DNA of 64,000 nucleotides from JANPLD01 sp964445765 (GCA_964445765.1 CAYULD010000001.1:623328-687327), one strand, 5' to 3'; shown: positions 26,948 to 35,669, counted from the first letter of the stretch. The notes: generated by a model from the letters alone, not told the origin. Program-made: numbers and translations.

Positions 26948-26973
26948 GTCATCTTGAGCGAAGCGAAAGATCT
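26948..26973. repeat. One arm of the GTCATcCTGAGCGAAGCGAA repeat
   Basis: GTCATCTTGAGCGAAGCGAA then AGATCT. Only one arm of the dispersed palindrome is present. Immediately upstream (about 26910-26940) is a short tract of ACTTGCCACT/ATCACTTACC direct repeats, also seen at 28288-28315. Confidence 0.55.
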
Positions 26974-27022
26974 AATTGCATTAAAACTCTAAACAGCAGA
27001 ATAACAAAAAATTTAATATTTA

Positions 27023-27050
27023 TTGACAGCCTAATACATATAAATTAGAT
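27023..27050 (+). promoter_or_regulatory. Promoter for tRNA-Tyr
   Basis: TTGACA (27023-27028), 16 bases, then TTAGAT (27045-27050). The predicted start is about 16 bases before the tRNA. Confidence 0.6.
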
Positions 27051-27072
27051 AGGGCGATATTTCCTATAATTT

Positions 27073-27158
27073 GGAGGGATGGCCGAGCGGTCAATGGCAG
27101 CAGACTGTAAATCTGCCCTCTCACGAGTTCGAAGGTTCGAATCCTTCTCCCTCCACCA
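27073..27158 (+). tRNA. tRNA-Tyr (anticodon GTA)
   Basis: Acceptor stem GGAGGGA/TCCCTCC, anticodon arm GCAGA-CTGTAAA-TCTGC with GTA, a long variable arm as expected for a class II tRNA, T-arm GGTTCGAATCC, and encoded CCA. Its 3' end is duplicated downstream at 27304-27322. Confidence 0.96.
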
Positions 27159-27166
27159 TAAAATAG

Positions 27167-27189
27167 CCCGCTATAAAGCGGGTTTTTTT
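27167..27189 (+). terminator. Rho-independent terminator of tRNA-Tyr
   Basis: CCCGCT-ATAA-AGCGGG stem-loop (27167-27182) followed by seven T. Confidence 0.9.
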
Positions 27190-27303
27190 ATGGTTGATGT
27201 GATGATTGGTGAACTAAACTTTTTTGACAAAAATTCAGCAAGAATTTTTGGACATAAGCATAGCGAAATGCCCGCAGGGAAAATGGCAAGTAGGCCATTT
27301 TTC

Positions 27304-27322
27304 AATCCTTCTCCCTCCACCA
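27304..27322 (+). repeat. Direct repeat of the tRNA-Tyr 3' end (att-like)
   Basis: AATCCTTCTCCCTCCACCA is identical over 19 bases to 27140-27158, the last 19 bases of tRNA-Tyr including CCA. The 145 bases between hold the tRNA terminator and sequence with no gene. Integrases that target tRNA genes leave this kind of duplication. Confidence 0.65.
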
Positions 27323-27472
27323 CCTTAACCCATTGATTTATAAGGCTTTTTTAATCCTTGCCATTATCTATATTTATTTATCGTTTTTATTTGTTAGATT
27401 ATACAAATAGTTAGCTAATATTGTAAATTACAAGACTCTGTGAACTTTGATGAACTTGGGTGAATTATTAGA

Positions 27473-27549
27473 TGGTCGGAGCGGAGGGATTCGAACCCAC
27501 GACCCCCAGTACCCAAAACTGGTGCGCTACCAGGCTGCGCTACGCTCCG
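27473..27549 (-). tRNA. tRNA-Pro (anticodon TGG)
   Basis: On the minus strand: acceptor stem CGGAGCG/CGCTCCG, anticodon arm CCAGT-TTTGGGT-ACTGG with TGG, T-arm GGGTTCGAATCCC, and encoded CCA at 27473-27475. Confidence 0.95.
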
Positions 27550-27660
27550 ATAAAAACTATATATAATAATAGGTTATGTTGTGGCTTGCGATTTTTTTGA
27601 GCAACCACAATTCTAAAGCCTTTAATAAAGGCAAATTTAACAATATCAACATATTTTTAA

Positions 27661-27689
27661 GTGACATTTTAGTAAAATTATGTTATAAT
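27661..27689 (+). promoter_or_regulatory. Strong sigma-70-like promoter of the small Gly-rich gene
   Basis: GTGACA (27661-27666), a 17-base spacer and a perfect TATAAT (27684-27689) preceded by TG one base upstream (extended -10). The expected transcript start is about 22 bases before the ATG at 27718. Confidence 0.65.
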
Positions 27690-27717
27690 ACCTAAGTAAA
27701 CAAAAAATTTATTCTCA

Positions 27718-27915
27718 ATGAGTGGCGGTGGTGCAAGTTCACATTTACAATCTGAGATGGCAAAGGGTGGTCCGGGTGCTATAAAATTGCATCTTATGAA
27801 TTTAGAATGGGTTGGAATGTTTAAGGGTGATGTAAGCCTTGCAGATTTAGGTGGTTTTTCGCCTTCAAGTGGTGGGCATAAAATGGGTGGTGCAGATATG
27901 GGTGTAGAAGTATAA
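27718..27915 (+). CDS. Small Gly/Ser/Met-rich protein, unknown
   Basis: 65 residues, starting MSGGGASSHLQSEMAKGG and ending GGADMGVEV. No homologous family is recognised. Reasons to believe it: a very good promoter at 27661-27689, third codon positions that are mostly A or T like neighbouring genes, and a compact frame filling the space after the promoter. Reasons for doubt: no Shine-Dalgarno-like sequence before the ATG, and an 80-residue frame on the opposite strand. No signal peptide or transmembrane helix is seen; the central LHLMNLEWVGMF may be an amphipathic helix. Confidence 0.5.
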   Translation: MSGGGASSHLQSEMAKGGPGAIKLHLMNLEWVGMFKGDVSLADLGGFSPSSGGHKMGGADMGVEV

Positions 27916-27996
27916 CCCAATAAGTTTTCATATAAAATCTTTCTTTAGTTTTTCATTTATATTTTAAGTGATATTTGTTGGTGATGGTGTTTGTGT

Positions 27997-28036
27997 CATT
28001 ACCTAAATTTTGCATTAGGCAAAAAATTCAGGTAAT
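27997..28036. repeat. Short palindrome
   Basis: CATTACCTAAATTTTGC pairs imperfectly with GCAAAAAATTCAGGTAATC, giving a hairpin of about 40 bases in the intergenic region after the small gene. Confidence 0.45.
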
Positions 28037-28042
28037 CAATTA

Positions 28043-28116
28043 GCATCATTTCGCACGAAATGAGAAATCTAGAAAGAATACATTTCAGCCAGATTTCTCG
28101 CTCCGCTCGAAATGAC
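28043..28116. repeat. Dispersed palindrome, GTCATcCTGAgCGAAGCGAA type
   Basis: The left arm GCATCATTTCGCACGAAATG and the right arm CTCGCTCCGCTCGAAATGAC flank AGAAATCT/AGATTTCT. It is a diverged copy of the family at 18479, 41084 and 50655. Confidence 0.6.
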
Positions 28117-28135
28117 TCAAAACTTTTTTAATTGG

Positions 28136-28176
28136 ATACCCCTATAATTTTTTCTTACTGAAAAAATTCGGGGTAT
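28136..28176. repeat. Short palindrome with ATACCCC/GGGGTAT arms
   Basis: ATACCCC (28136-28142) and GGGGTAT (28170-28176) enclose a second complementary pair, AATTTTTTC and GAAAAAATT. It forms a stable hairpin but no T-run follows, so it is probably a dispersed repeat rather than a terminator. Confidence 0.55.
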
Positions 28177-28185
28177 GACAAATTA

Positions 28186-28266
28186 AACCCTAATCCCCAA
28201 TCCCTAAACCCTAAAACCTAGCCCCTAACTTACCCCCCTCTTTATCTCCCCCCGTAAACAGGGGGA
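28186..28266. repeat. Telomere-like CCCTAA tract followed by a CTCCCCC/GGGGGAG hairpin
   Basis: 28186-28230 holds six or more degenerate CCCTAA(A/T) units. 28246-28266 is the hairpin CTCCCCC...GGGGGAG. The 380-base gap 27916-28296 thus contains mainly repeats and no supportable gene. Confidence 0.6.
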
Positions 28267-28296
28267 GAAATTAGAAAGAGTTTAGCTTGCCACTTA

Positions 28297-29457
28297 TCAC
28301 TTGCCACTACCAATCACCACTAAACACTCTGCAAGTTTTTCAATATCTTTTTCATCGTGAAGTGAGGAAAAGGAAAGCCTTAGCCTTGCGGTATTTTTAG
28401 GGATTGTAGGCGGTCTAATAGCGTGGATTAAAAAGCCGTTTTCTTCTAATTTTTTACTCATTAAAAGAGCTTTTTTTCCTTCACCAATAATAATTGGTAA
28501 TATTTGAGATTCTGGCTTTTTGATAAGAAAATCTAGGTTTTTATTTTTAATTAAATCATAAAAATAATTCGCATTTTGAATTGCCCTTTTACCAATATTG
28601 CGATTTGCCAAAACTAGCTCAACCGCTTTATTATTACTGGCTAAAACTGAAGGTGGAAGTGCCGTTGAAAAAATCAAAGGCTTAGATTTATTAACCAAAA
28701 AACTCTGCAAGTTTTTTATGCCACTTGCATAACCACCAAGCCCTGCAAAAGCCTTAGAAAGCGTGCCTATTTTAATAAAATTATCATCTTTAGAAAAATT
28801 TTTATAATTAAAAAATTCTATATCATGGGCAAAATCTATTATCAAAAAAGCATCATATTTTTTAGCTAATTTTTGAAGCTCTGAAATATCAGCTCTATTG
28901 CCATCCATACTGAAAACTGCCTCAGAAATTATTCCGCATTTTTTATATTTACTGCGATTTTTTTCTAAAATTTCTGCCAGATTTTTATAATTATTATGCT
29001 GAAATCTTATCATTTCTGCGTTACTTGCAAAACTGCCTTCTATAATGCAAGAATGGCTGAGTTTATCAATCACCAGTAAATCATTTTTATCAAAAATTGT
29101 AGAGATAACGCCATAATTTGCCATATATCCGCTTGCGAAAATTGTGGTTTTCTCTGCAAAATTTAGCTCAGATAAATTTTTTTCTAGAGTTGTATATAAA
29201 GGGTTATTTCCAGTTATAAGCCTGCTTGCAACTGCACCTGCACCATATTTATGCAAGGCTTGCTCCCCAGCTTTTATAATCGCTTTATTATTGCACAGCC
29301 CTAAATAATCATTGCAAGAAAAGCTGATATATTCTTTATTATTTCGTAAAATTTTTGTTGAAGAAATTCTCTCAGAAGGCTTTAATTCTCTAAATCTATC
29401 TTCCTTGTGAGATTTTTCAATTTCACTTTGAAGAAAATTATTTAAGCTAATATTCAA
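28297..29457 (-). CDS. bioF: Alpha-oxoamine synthase, 8-amino-7-oxononanoate synthase-like
   Basis: 386 residues, PLP-dependent. The N-terminal SFSCNDYLGLCNN, the middle GAGAVASRLITGNNPLYTTLE and the PLP-lysine motif GTLSKAFAGLGGY are those of the BioF/KBL/SPT/ALAS family. The length fits BioF, which condenses pimeloyl-ACP and alanine. The usual DEAH before the PLP site reads DFAH: Asp and His are kept and Glu is replaced by Phe, an unusual change. The start is TTG at 29455-29457, overlapping the htpX stop (TTGA), so the two are translationally coupled. No other biotin gene is present, so KBL- or SPT-like activity remains possible. Confidence 0.8.
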   Translation of the reverse strand: MNISLNNFLQSEIEKSHKEDRFRELKPSERISSTKILRNNKEYISFSCNDYLGLCNNKAIIKAGEQALHKYGAGAVASRLITGNNPLYTTLEKNLSELNFAEKTTIFASGYMANYGVISTIFDKNDLLVIDKLSHSCIIEGSFASNAEMIRFQHNNYKNLAEILEKNRSKYKKCGIISEAVFSMDGNRADISELQKLAKKYDAFLIIDFAHDIEFFNYKNFSKDDNFIKIGTLSKAFAGLGGYASGIKNLQSFLVNKSKPLIFSTALPPSVLASNNKAVELVLANRNIGKRAIQNANYFYDLIKNKNLDFLIKKPESQILPIIIGEGKKALLMSKKLEENGFLIHAIRPPTIPKNTARLRLSFSSLHDEKDIEKLAECLVVIGSGK

Positions 29458-30374
29458 TCAAAACTACCTTTTTTAGTAATTTTATTATCATCAATTTCTT
29501 TGAAAGAATTTTGAGAAAAATTATTTATATCGCCAGCTAATTCTTTTAGTTTTTCTATACGATTAATAGGGTTTGGATGGGTTGAAAACAAGCCATCAAC
29601 AGCCCTTGCGTGCAGAGGGTTAATTATAAACATATGTGCAGTTGAGGGGTTTTCTTCAGCGGTTTGATTATCAATTATTTTTGCCTTGCCAGAAATTTTT
29701 TGTAATGCTGATGCAAGTGCGAGTGGTTTTTGAGAAATCTTTGCGCCAATTTCATCAGCTTGATATTCCCTTGCACGAGAAATAGCCATTTGAACAAGCA
29801 TTGCCGCAATAGGTGCTAGAATGGAAACTATAAGCAAAATTATTCCATTTTGATTTCTATTATTATCACTATTTCCGCCACCAAAAAACATTGCAAAATT
29901 TGATATCATAGAAATTGCACCGGCTATTGTTGCGGTGATTGTCATAATTAATGTATCACGATTTTTAATATGAGCTATTTCGTGAGCAATCACGCCTTCT
30001 ATCTCATCTTGATTAAGAATATTTAGAAGACCAGTTGTTACTGCAACCACGCCATTTTCAGGGTTTCTGCCAGTTGCAAAGGCATTTGGCTGAGGGTTTT
30101 CAATGATATAAATTTTTGGCATTGGAATTTCTGCCCTGTAAGAGAGGGCTTCAACCATATTATATATTTCTGGTGCTTGAAATTTATCAATAGGCTGTGC
30201 TTTATAAAGCCTTAAAACAATTTTATCAGAGTTGAAATAAGCATAAAAATTCATCAAACCTGCGATTATAAGGGCAATCATCATTCCACCCTGACCACCA
30301 ATTAAGGCACCAATAAAGCCAAAAAAGGCGGTTAATCCGGCTATTAAAATAAATGTTTTTGTAAATGCTGGCAT
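29454..30374 (-). CDS. htpX: Membrane zinc metalloprotease HtpX
   Basis: 306 residues, family M48B. There are two N-terminal membrane helices (about 7-25 and 30-47), the zinc motif HEIAH at 131-135 followed by NRDT, and two further hydrophobic segments (about 140-160 and 178-200). The third zinc ligand is the Glu in AREYQADEIG. HtpX degrades misfolded inner-membrane proteins together with FtsH. It sits upstream of the bioF-like gene with a four-base overlap, a pairing that suggests shared transcription rather than shared function. Confidence 0.95.
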   Translation of the reverse strand: MPAFTKTFILIAGLTAFFGFIGALIGGQGGMMIALIIAGLMNFYAYFNSDKIVLRLYKAQPIDKFQAPEIYNMVEALSYRAEIPMPKIYIIENPQPNAFATGRNPENGVVAVTTGLLNILNQDEIEGVIAHEIAHIKNRDTLIMTITATIAGAISMISNFAMFFGGGNSDNNRNQNGIILLIVSILAPIAAMLVQMAISRAREYQADEIGAKISQKPLALASALQKISGKAKIIDNQTAEENPSTAHMFIINPLHARAVDGLFSTHPNPINRIEKLKELAGDINNFSQNSFKEIDDNKITKKGSFD

Positions 30375-30429
30375 TTTTATTTTTTATGATAATTTTATAA
30401 TTATCATATAAGTAAATAAGCTAAAAATT

Positions 30430-31581
30430 TCAACTTAATCTCATCTTGAAATCTTGATAACCAAATGATTTTACAATTTCATAATCACCATTTTTTCTGA
30501 GGATTGCTATATCTGGCAGGGCAATTCCATTAAAAGTGGTGTTTTTTACCATTGTATATTGCATCATATCTTCAAATATAATTTTATCACCAATTTTAAC
30601 TTCCTTATCAAAGGAATATTCGCCAATTACATCACCTGAAAGGCAAGTATTTCCGCCTAGTAAATAATTATATTTTTTCTCATCAATAAGCCCAGAATTT
30701 ATAACTTTCGGGCGATAAGGCATTTCAATAACATCTGGCATATGTGCTGTTGCGGAGGTATCTAAAATTAATATATTTTTCTGATTTTTAACCACATCTA
30801 AAACGCTTGTTACAAGCCAGCCTGCATCATAGGCAATCGCACCGCCCGGCTCAAAAATAACTTCAATATGCGGATATTTATTTTTGAAATTTTTTACACG
30901 ATTAATTAGCTTTTCAAGATTATAATCAGGGTGATTAATATAATGGCCACCGCCAAAATTTATCCAAGAAATTTTTGAAAAATATTTGCTAAATTTATTT
31001 TCTATTTCATCAATCATTTGAATGGAATCTTCGGCTAAATTTTCGCATAAAATATGAAAATGCAAACCAGAAATTTTTGAAAATATTTCATTATTAATAT
31101 TTTCAGGCCTTTCACCCAGCCTAGAACAAGGTGAGCAAGGATTATACATTTCACTATTTTTAACCAAGCTAATTAGGGGGTTTATTCTAAGCCCTAAATG
31201 AATATTCGGGTTTTTGTTTTTTACAATTTCATAAAATCTATTTAGCTGAGAAATAGTATTAAAAGAAATATGGTTTGATATTGCAGTTAGTTTTTCAATA
31301 TCTTCTAAAGAATAAGCGGGGGAGTAGGTGTGAACTTCTTTACCAAAATTTTCATAGCCAAGCATTGCCTCATTAAAGCCGCTTGCGGTTGTGCCATCTA
31401 AATATTCTTTAATCAGTGGAAAAGCCGAAAACATTGAAAAGCCTTTAAGTGCTAGAACTATTTTGCAGTTTGCTTCATCTTTTAGCTTTTTTGCGGTTTC
31501 AAGATTTTTGATTAATTTTGCCTCATCAAGCACATAGGCTGGCGTTTTAATATCTTGAAATATTTTAGTAATTTTATTCAT
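30430..31581 (-). CDS. nspC: Carboxynorspermidine/carboxyspermidine decarboxylase
   Basis: 383 residues, a fold-type III PLP enzyme (alanine racemase-like barrel). The start TPAYVLDEAKLIKNLE and the PLP lysine in KIVLALKGFS are typical. HTYSPAYS, the Cys-rich PCSPCSRLG and LHFHILCEN, and the C-terminal GGNTCLSGD match NspC. It makes spermidine (or norspermidine) from the carboxy-precursor formed by carboxyspermidine dehydrogenase, the alternative to the SAM-dependent SpeD/SpeE route. The dehydrogenase gene is not in this window. It lies six bases downstream of prs on the same strand. Confidence 0.92.
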   Translation of the reverse strand: MNKITKIFQDIKTPAYVLDEAKLIKNLETAKKLKDEANCKIVLALKGFSMFSAFPLIKEYLDGTTASGFNEAMLGYENFGKEVHTYSPAYSLEDIEKLTAISNHISFNTISQLNRFYEIVKNKNPNIHLGLRINPLISLVKNSEMYNPCSPCSRLGERPENINNEIFSKISGLHFHILCENLAEDSIQMIDEIENKFSKYFSKISWINFGGGHYINHPDYNLEKLINRVKNFKNKYPHIEVIFEPGGAIAYDAGWLVTSVLDVVKNQKNILILDTSATAHMPDVIEMPYRPKVINSGLIDEKKYNYLLGGNTCLSGDVIGEYSFDKEVKIGDKIIFEDMMQYTMVKNTTFNGIALPDIAILRKNGDYEIVKSFGYQDFKMRLS

Positions 31582-31586
31582 TGCTT

Positions 31587-32534
31587 TTAATCAAAAAGGG
31601 CTGAGATTGAGGTTTCATTGAAAATACTTTGTATACCCTTTGCAATTAGCGGTGCAACTGAAATAGTTTTGATTTTAGCTTCCTTTTTACCTTCCTCACT
31701 TAGTGGAATTGAATCAGTAATATATAATGCTTCTAATGATGAGTTTTTAACCCTTTCAATCGCCTTTCCTGATAAAACGCCGTGTGTGATATATGCTTTT
31801 ACAGATTTTGCACCTTTATCTTTCAGAGCTTTAGCGGCGTTGCATAATGTGCCGGCACTATCAACAATATCATCAAATATAATGCAATGCTTGTTTTCAA
31901 CATCACCAATAATATTCATAACCTCTGAAACACCAGCCTTTTCACGGCGTTTATCAACGATTGCTAAATCAACATCATTTAATTTTTTAGAGAGAGATCT
32001 TGCCCTAGCAACCCCCCCAACATCTGGGGAAACAACAATCACATCACTTAAATCTTTATGCTCATCAGTTATTTCTTTAACAAAAGCAGGTAGGGAATAT
32101 AAATTATCAAGCGGAATATCAAAAAAACCTTGAATTTGTGCGGCGTGTAAATCCATCGTTAAAACTCTATTTGCACCTGCTGAGGTAATAATATTTGCCA
32201 TTAATTTTGCAGAAATTGGCGTTCTTGGCCCCGGTTTTCTATCTTGCCTAGCATAGCCAAAATATGGTATAACCGCCGTAATTCTCTTTGCGGAAGCCCT
32301 TCTTAAAGCATCTAAGCAGATAAGAAGCTCCATCACATTATCATTAGTTGGATAGCAAGTGGATTGAATTAAAAAAACATCTTCCCCACGAACATTTTCC
32401 TGCACTTCAACCCAAACTTCATTATCAGCAAAACGCTTAACATCTGCCTTCATAAGTGGCACACCGAGATTTTCAGAAATAAGTTTTGCAAGCTCTGGAT
32501 TGCTATTTCCAGCAAGTAATTTTATGCCTTTCAT
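31587..32534 (-). CDS. prs: Ribose-phosphate pyrophosphokinase
   Basis: 315 residues. Visible motifs are the N-terminal KLLAGNSNPELAKLI, the catalytic flexible-loop region FGYARQDRKPGPRTPISAK and the PRPP-binding IFDDIVDSAGTLCNAAKAL. It makes PRPP for purine, pyrimidine, histidine, tryptophan and NAD synthesis. It is divergent from gpmI with an 86-base gap that must contain both promoters, and is probably cotranscribed with nspC. Confidence 0.97.
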   Translation of the reverse strand: MKGIKLLAGNSNPELAKLISENLGVPLMKADVKRFADNEVWVEVQENVRGEDVFLIQSTCYPTNDNVMELLICLDALRRASAKRITAVIPYFGYARQDRKPGPRTPISAKLMANIITSAGANRVLTMDLHAAQIQGFFDIPLDNLYSLPAFVKEITDEHKDLSDVIVVSPDVGGVARARSLSKKLNDVDLAIVDKRREKAGVSEVMNIIGDVENKHCIIFDDIVDSAGTLCNAAKALKDKGAKSVKAYITHGVLSGKAIERVKNSSLEALYITDSIPLSEEGKKEAKIKTISVAPLIAKGIQSIFNETSISALFD

Positions 32535-32620
32535 AATATTTTTAGTTATGATTGATAGTTGATTGCTGATAGTGTAATTAAAGGAAAATTTTTGATTTGT
32601 TAATATATAATTAAAAAATT

Positions 32621-34135
32621 ATGCAACCTGTTTTACTTTGTATCTTAGATGGCTTTGGCGTTAAAAAAGGTGGGGCTTATGATGCTATAACCCAAGCTAA
32701 AACCCCTTTTTTTGATGAGTTTCTGGCAAATTATCCAAATTCTACGCTTAAAACTTATGGTGAAGCTGTGGGCTTACCAACAGGGCAAATGGGAAATTCA
32801 GAAGTTGGCCATATGAATATTGGTGGTGGGCGTATTATTGCTGGCTCCCTTGGGAAAATAGATAATGGCGTTGCGAGTGATACTCTTAAAAATCACCCAA
32901 TTATTGAAAAGTCTATTAACATCTTAAAGCAAAAGAAATCTAAAATTCACATTATGGGGCTTGCTTCTGATGGGGGCGTGCATTCGCATATTGATCATAT
33001 AATTTATATGGCGAAATCTTTCGCAATGGCAAATATTCCAGTTGCCCTGCATTTATTTACTGATGGCAGGGATACTAGCCCAAAATCTGGGGAGAAATAT
33101 ATTTCAATAATTTTAGAAAAATTAAAACCACATAACAATATTGAAATAGCCTCAATAAGTGGCAGGTTTTATGCAATGGATAGGGATAACCGCTGGGATA
33201 GGGTAGAGGCCGCTTATAACGCAATCATCAATGCTAAGTCGGAAAATAATTTCACAAACCCAGTTGAATATATAAAATCTTCTTATCAAAATGAAGTAAC
33301 TGATGAATTTATAAAACCTGCAATTAACATAAATTATAAAGGTTTTTCTGAAAATGATGGCTTTTTAATGTGCAATTTTAGAGCTGATAGAGTTAGAGAA
33401 ATTTTAACCGCAATCACTGATAAAGAATTTAATAATTTTAACCGCCAAAATATCAATTATAGCTTTGTTGTTGGTATGGTTGAATATTCAGAAAAATTAT
33501 CAAAAAGCCTAGAAACTATATTCCCTTCAGAGATTGTAAAAAATACTTTAGGTGAAGTTATTTCAAAGCAAAATCTTAAACAGCTTCGTATTACAGAAAC
33601 TGAAAAATATGCTCATATCACCTTTTTCTTTAATGGTGGTGCGGAAGAAGTTTTTAAGGGTGAAGAAAGAATTTTAGTGCCATCACCAAAAGTTGCAACT
33701 TATGACTTAAAGCCGGAAATGTCTGCTTATGAAGTTTGTGATAAGCTAGTTAATGCGGTAAAATCTAAGGAATATAGTTTAATAGTTTGTAATTTCGCTA
33801 ATGGTGATATGGTTGGCCATACAGGCGTTTTACCTGCGGCGATTAAGGCGGTTGAAGTGCTTGATGAATGTCTTGGAAGATTAAAAGATGCAACAAAACA
33901 AGCCGATATGGCTATGATTATAACTGCTGATCACGGAAATGTTGAAGAAATGCTTGATGAAAACGGGCAACCCCACACGCAACATACGGTTGGCTCAGTG
34001 CCGTTTGTGATAGTTAATTCTAAAAAGAAAATCCAAAACCTCTCAAATGGTGCTTTATGTGATATTGCCCCTACCGTTCTTAAATTAATGGATATCCCCC
34101 AACCCTCAGAAATGCAGGGCAACGCATTGTTTTAG
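32621..34135 (+). CDS. gpmI: 2,3-bisphosphoglycerate-independent phosphoglycerate mutase
   Basis: 504 residues, alkaline phosphatase superfamily. The metal and nucleophile motifs are CILDGFG near the start and GNSEVGHMNIG with the phosphorylated Ser. Later ligands are in HLFTDGRDTSP, SISGRFYAMDRDNRWDR, CNFANGDMVGHTG and ITADHGNVEEM. It interconverts 3- and 2-phosphoglycerate using two Mn ions. Length is normal. It converges on rpoN with a ten-base gap. Confidence 0.97.
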   Translation: MQPVLLCILDGFGVKKGGAYDAITQAKTPFFDEFLANYPNSTLKTYGEAVGLPTGQMGNSEVGHMNIGGGRIIAGSLGKIDNGVASDTLKNHPIIEKSINILKQKKSKIHIMGLASDGGVHSHIDHIIYMAKSFAMANIPVALHLFTDGRDTSPKSGEKYISIILEKLKPHNNIEIASISGRFYAMDRDNRWDRVEAAYNAIINAKSENNFTNPVEYIKSSYQNEVTDEFIKPAININYKGFSENDGFLMCNFRADRVREILTAITDKEFNNFNRQNINYSFVVGMVEYSEKLSKSLETIFPSEIVKNTLGEVISKQNLKQLRITETEKYAHITFFFNGGAEEVFKGEERILVPSPKVATYDLKPEMSAYEVCDKLVNAVKSKEYSLIVCNFANGDMVGHTGVLPAAIKAVEVLDECLGRLKDATKQADMAMIITADHGNVEEMLDENGQPHTQHTVGSVPFVIVNSKKKIQNLSNGALCDIAPTVLKLMDIPQPSEMQGNALF

Positions 34136-34145
34136 ATAATTTTAG

Positions 34146-35669
34146 TCAAACTGCTTTTAGTTTTCTTGATCTCTTTCTCTCAGCCGAGGTTGGAATATTT
34201 AATGCCTCGCGATATTTTGCAACTGTTCTTCTTGCAATATTTATACCTTTATCATTTAAGATTTTTGCAATATCGTCATCTGAAAGTATTTTATTTTCAG
34301 CCTCAATTAGCTCTTTAATTTGGCTTCTGACGCTCTCAGTGGAGATATCATTTTCAGAGTAATTTGAATTTAGTGAATTGGTAAAAAAATATTTAAGCTC
34401 TAAAACCCCTCTTGGCGTTGCGATATATTTATTTGCAACCACCCTGCCGATTGTAGTTTCATGTAAATCTAGCTTTTCAGCAATTTGCCTCATTGTTAGA
34501 GGTTTTAGAAAATTAATTCCTTTATCAAAAAAATCTTTTTGAAGCTCAACAATTTCTTTACTAACTCTTAAAATTGAATCATATCTTTGGCTTAAAGATC
34601 TTATTAAAAAATTAGCAGAATTAATATTTTTATTAAGAAATTGCTTATCAGATTCTTTTATTTGGGTATTTTTAGCCTTTTTATAAAAATCTTTTTTTAC
34701 TTTAATTTTAGGAATTACATCATAATTTAGTTCAACACTCCAAATTCCTGCGTTTTTAATTAGAAATAAATCAGGGATTTTTGTTTCAGCATTATTTTCA
34801 GAAAACTCACTAGCAGGCCTTGGGTTGAGGGCTTTAATTTCTGCAATCATTAATTTCAAATCTTCTTCATCAACACCACAAATTTTTTTGAGTTTTATAA
34901 TTTCACCTTTTGCAAGCAAAGGTAAATTATCAACTAGCTTTTCCATTGCGGGGTCTAGCCTATCTGCATCTTTTAGCTGGATTTTAAGACATTCAGCAAG
35001 GCTTCTTGCAAACACGCCTATGGGATCAAGTTTTTGCAATTCTAAAATTAGATTTTCAATGAAATTTCTTTCGCAATTTAATTTTTCCGCAAGGGAATTT
35101 AATTCAGCCTCCAGATTTTCAGAGCTTAAATAGCCTTTATTATCAAGCATCTCAACTAAATATGCACTGGTAATTTTTTTAGCAGGATCAGAAAAATCAA
35201 GGTTAATTTGTTCTAGCAAATGATCTTTTAGAGATTTTTGAGATGAAAAATTTTTCTCAATAATTGCGGTAGTATCAATATCATCAGAATAATTTTCACT
35301 TTGTGAATTGCCTTGATTTCCATAATTTTCTATCGTGTAATCATCACTATTCCATTCCTGATTTTCACTATCTAAACCGCTATCTTCCTTAAAATTTTCT
35401 TGATTGAGATTTTCAAAAGAATCTTTTTCATTTAACTCATCATATTCTTCTGATTTTGCCTCTTCAGAATTTTCTGATGTTGTATCTTCAAGATTACTTG
35501 CATCTTCGCCATCTTTTTCAAGTAGGGGGTTTTGTTCAAGCTCCGCTTCAATAAATTCATCAAGCTCAAGCGAGGATAATTGCAAAATCTTCAGAGATTG
35601 TTGCATTTGGGGGGTTAAAACAAGCTGTTGAGCTTGCTTTAGAACAAGTGATTGCATTTGACTACTCAT
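34146..35669 (-). CDS. rpoN: RNA polymerase sigma-54 factor
   Basis: 507 residues from the ATG at 35669 (MSSQMQSLVLKQAQQLVLTPQMQQSLKILQ, the Gln-rich activator-responsive region I). An upstream in-frame ATG at 35771 is rejected because it adds an atypical extension and overlaps the divergent ruvX. An acidic region II (about 50-130) follows, then the core-binding domain and the helix-turn-helix MRQIAEKLDLHETTIGRVVANKY. The C-terminal RpoN box reads ARRTVAKYRE. Sigma-54 needs bEBP activators, none of which is in the window; flagellar genes are its most common targets here, and a candidate -24/-12 site lies before the flaG-like gene. Confidence 0.96.
   Translation of the reverse strand: MSSQMQSLVLKQAQQLVLTPQMQQSLKILQLSSLELDEFIEAELEQNPLLEKDGEDASNLEDTTSENSEEAKSEEYDELNEKDSFENLNQENFKEDSGLDSENQEWNSDDYTIENYGNQGNSQSENYSDDIDTTAIIEKNFSSQKSLKDHLLEQINLDFSDPAKKITSAYLVEMLDNKGYLSSENLEAELNSLAEKLNCERNFIENLILELQKLDPIGVFARSLAECLKIQLKDADRLDPAMEKLVDNLPLLAKGEIIKLKKICGVDEEDLKLMIAEIKALNPRPASEFSENNAETKIPDLFLIKNAGIWSVELNYDVIPKIKVKKDFYKKAKNTQIKESDKQFLNKNINSANFLIRSLSQRYDSILRVSKEIVELQKDFFDKGINFLKPLTMRQIAEKLDLHETTIGRVVANKYIATPRGVLELKYFFTNSLNSNYSENDISTESVRSQIKELIEAENKILSDDDIAKILNDKGINIARRTVAKYREALNIPTSAERKRSRKLKAV

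Noticed and set aside
27079..27336. 85-residue frame overlapping tRNA-Tyr
   Set aside because: It begins inside the tRNA, crosses the tRNA terminator and ends in the duplicated tRNA end. It is an artefact of the repeat.
27678..27920. 80-residue minus-strand frame opposite the Gly-rich gene
   Set aside because: Its Pro/Cys-rich sequence is the mirror of Gly codons on the other strand, and no promoter faces it.
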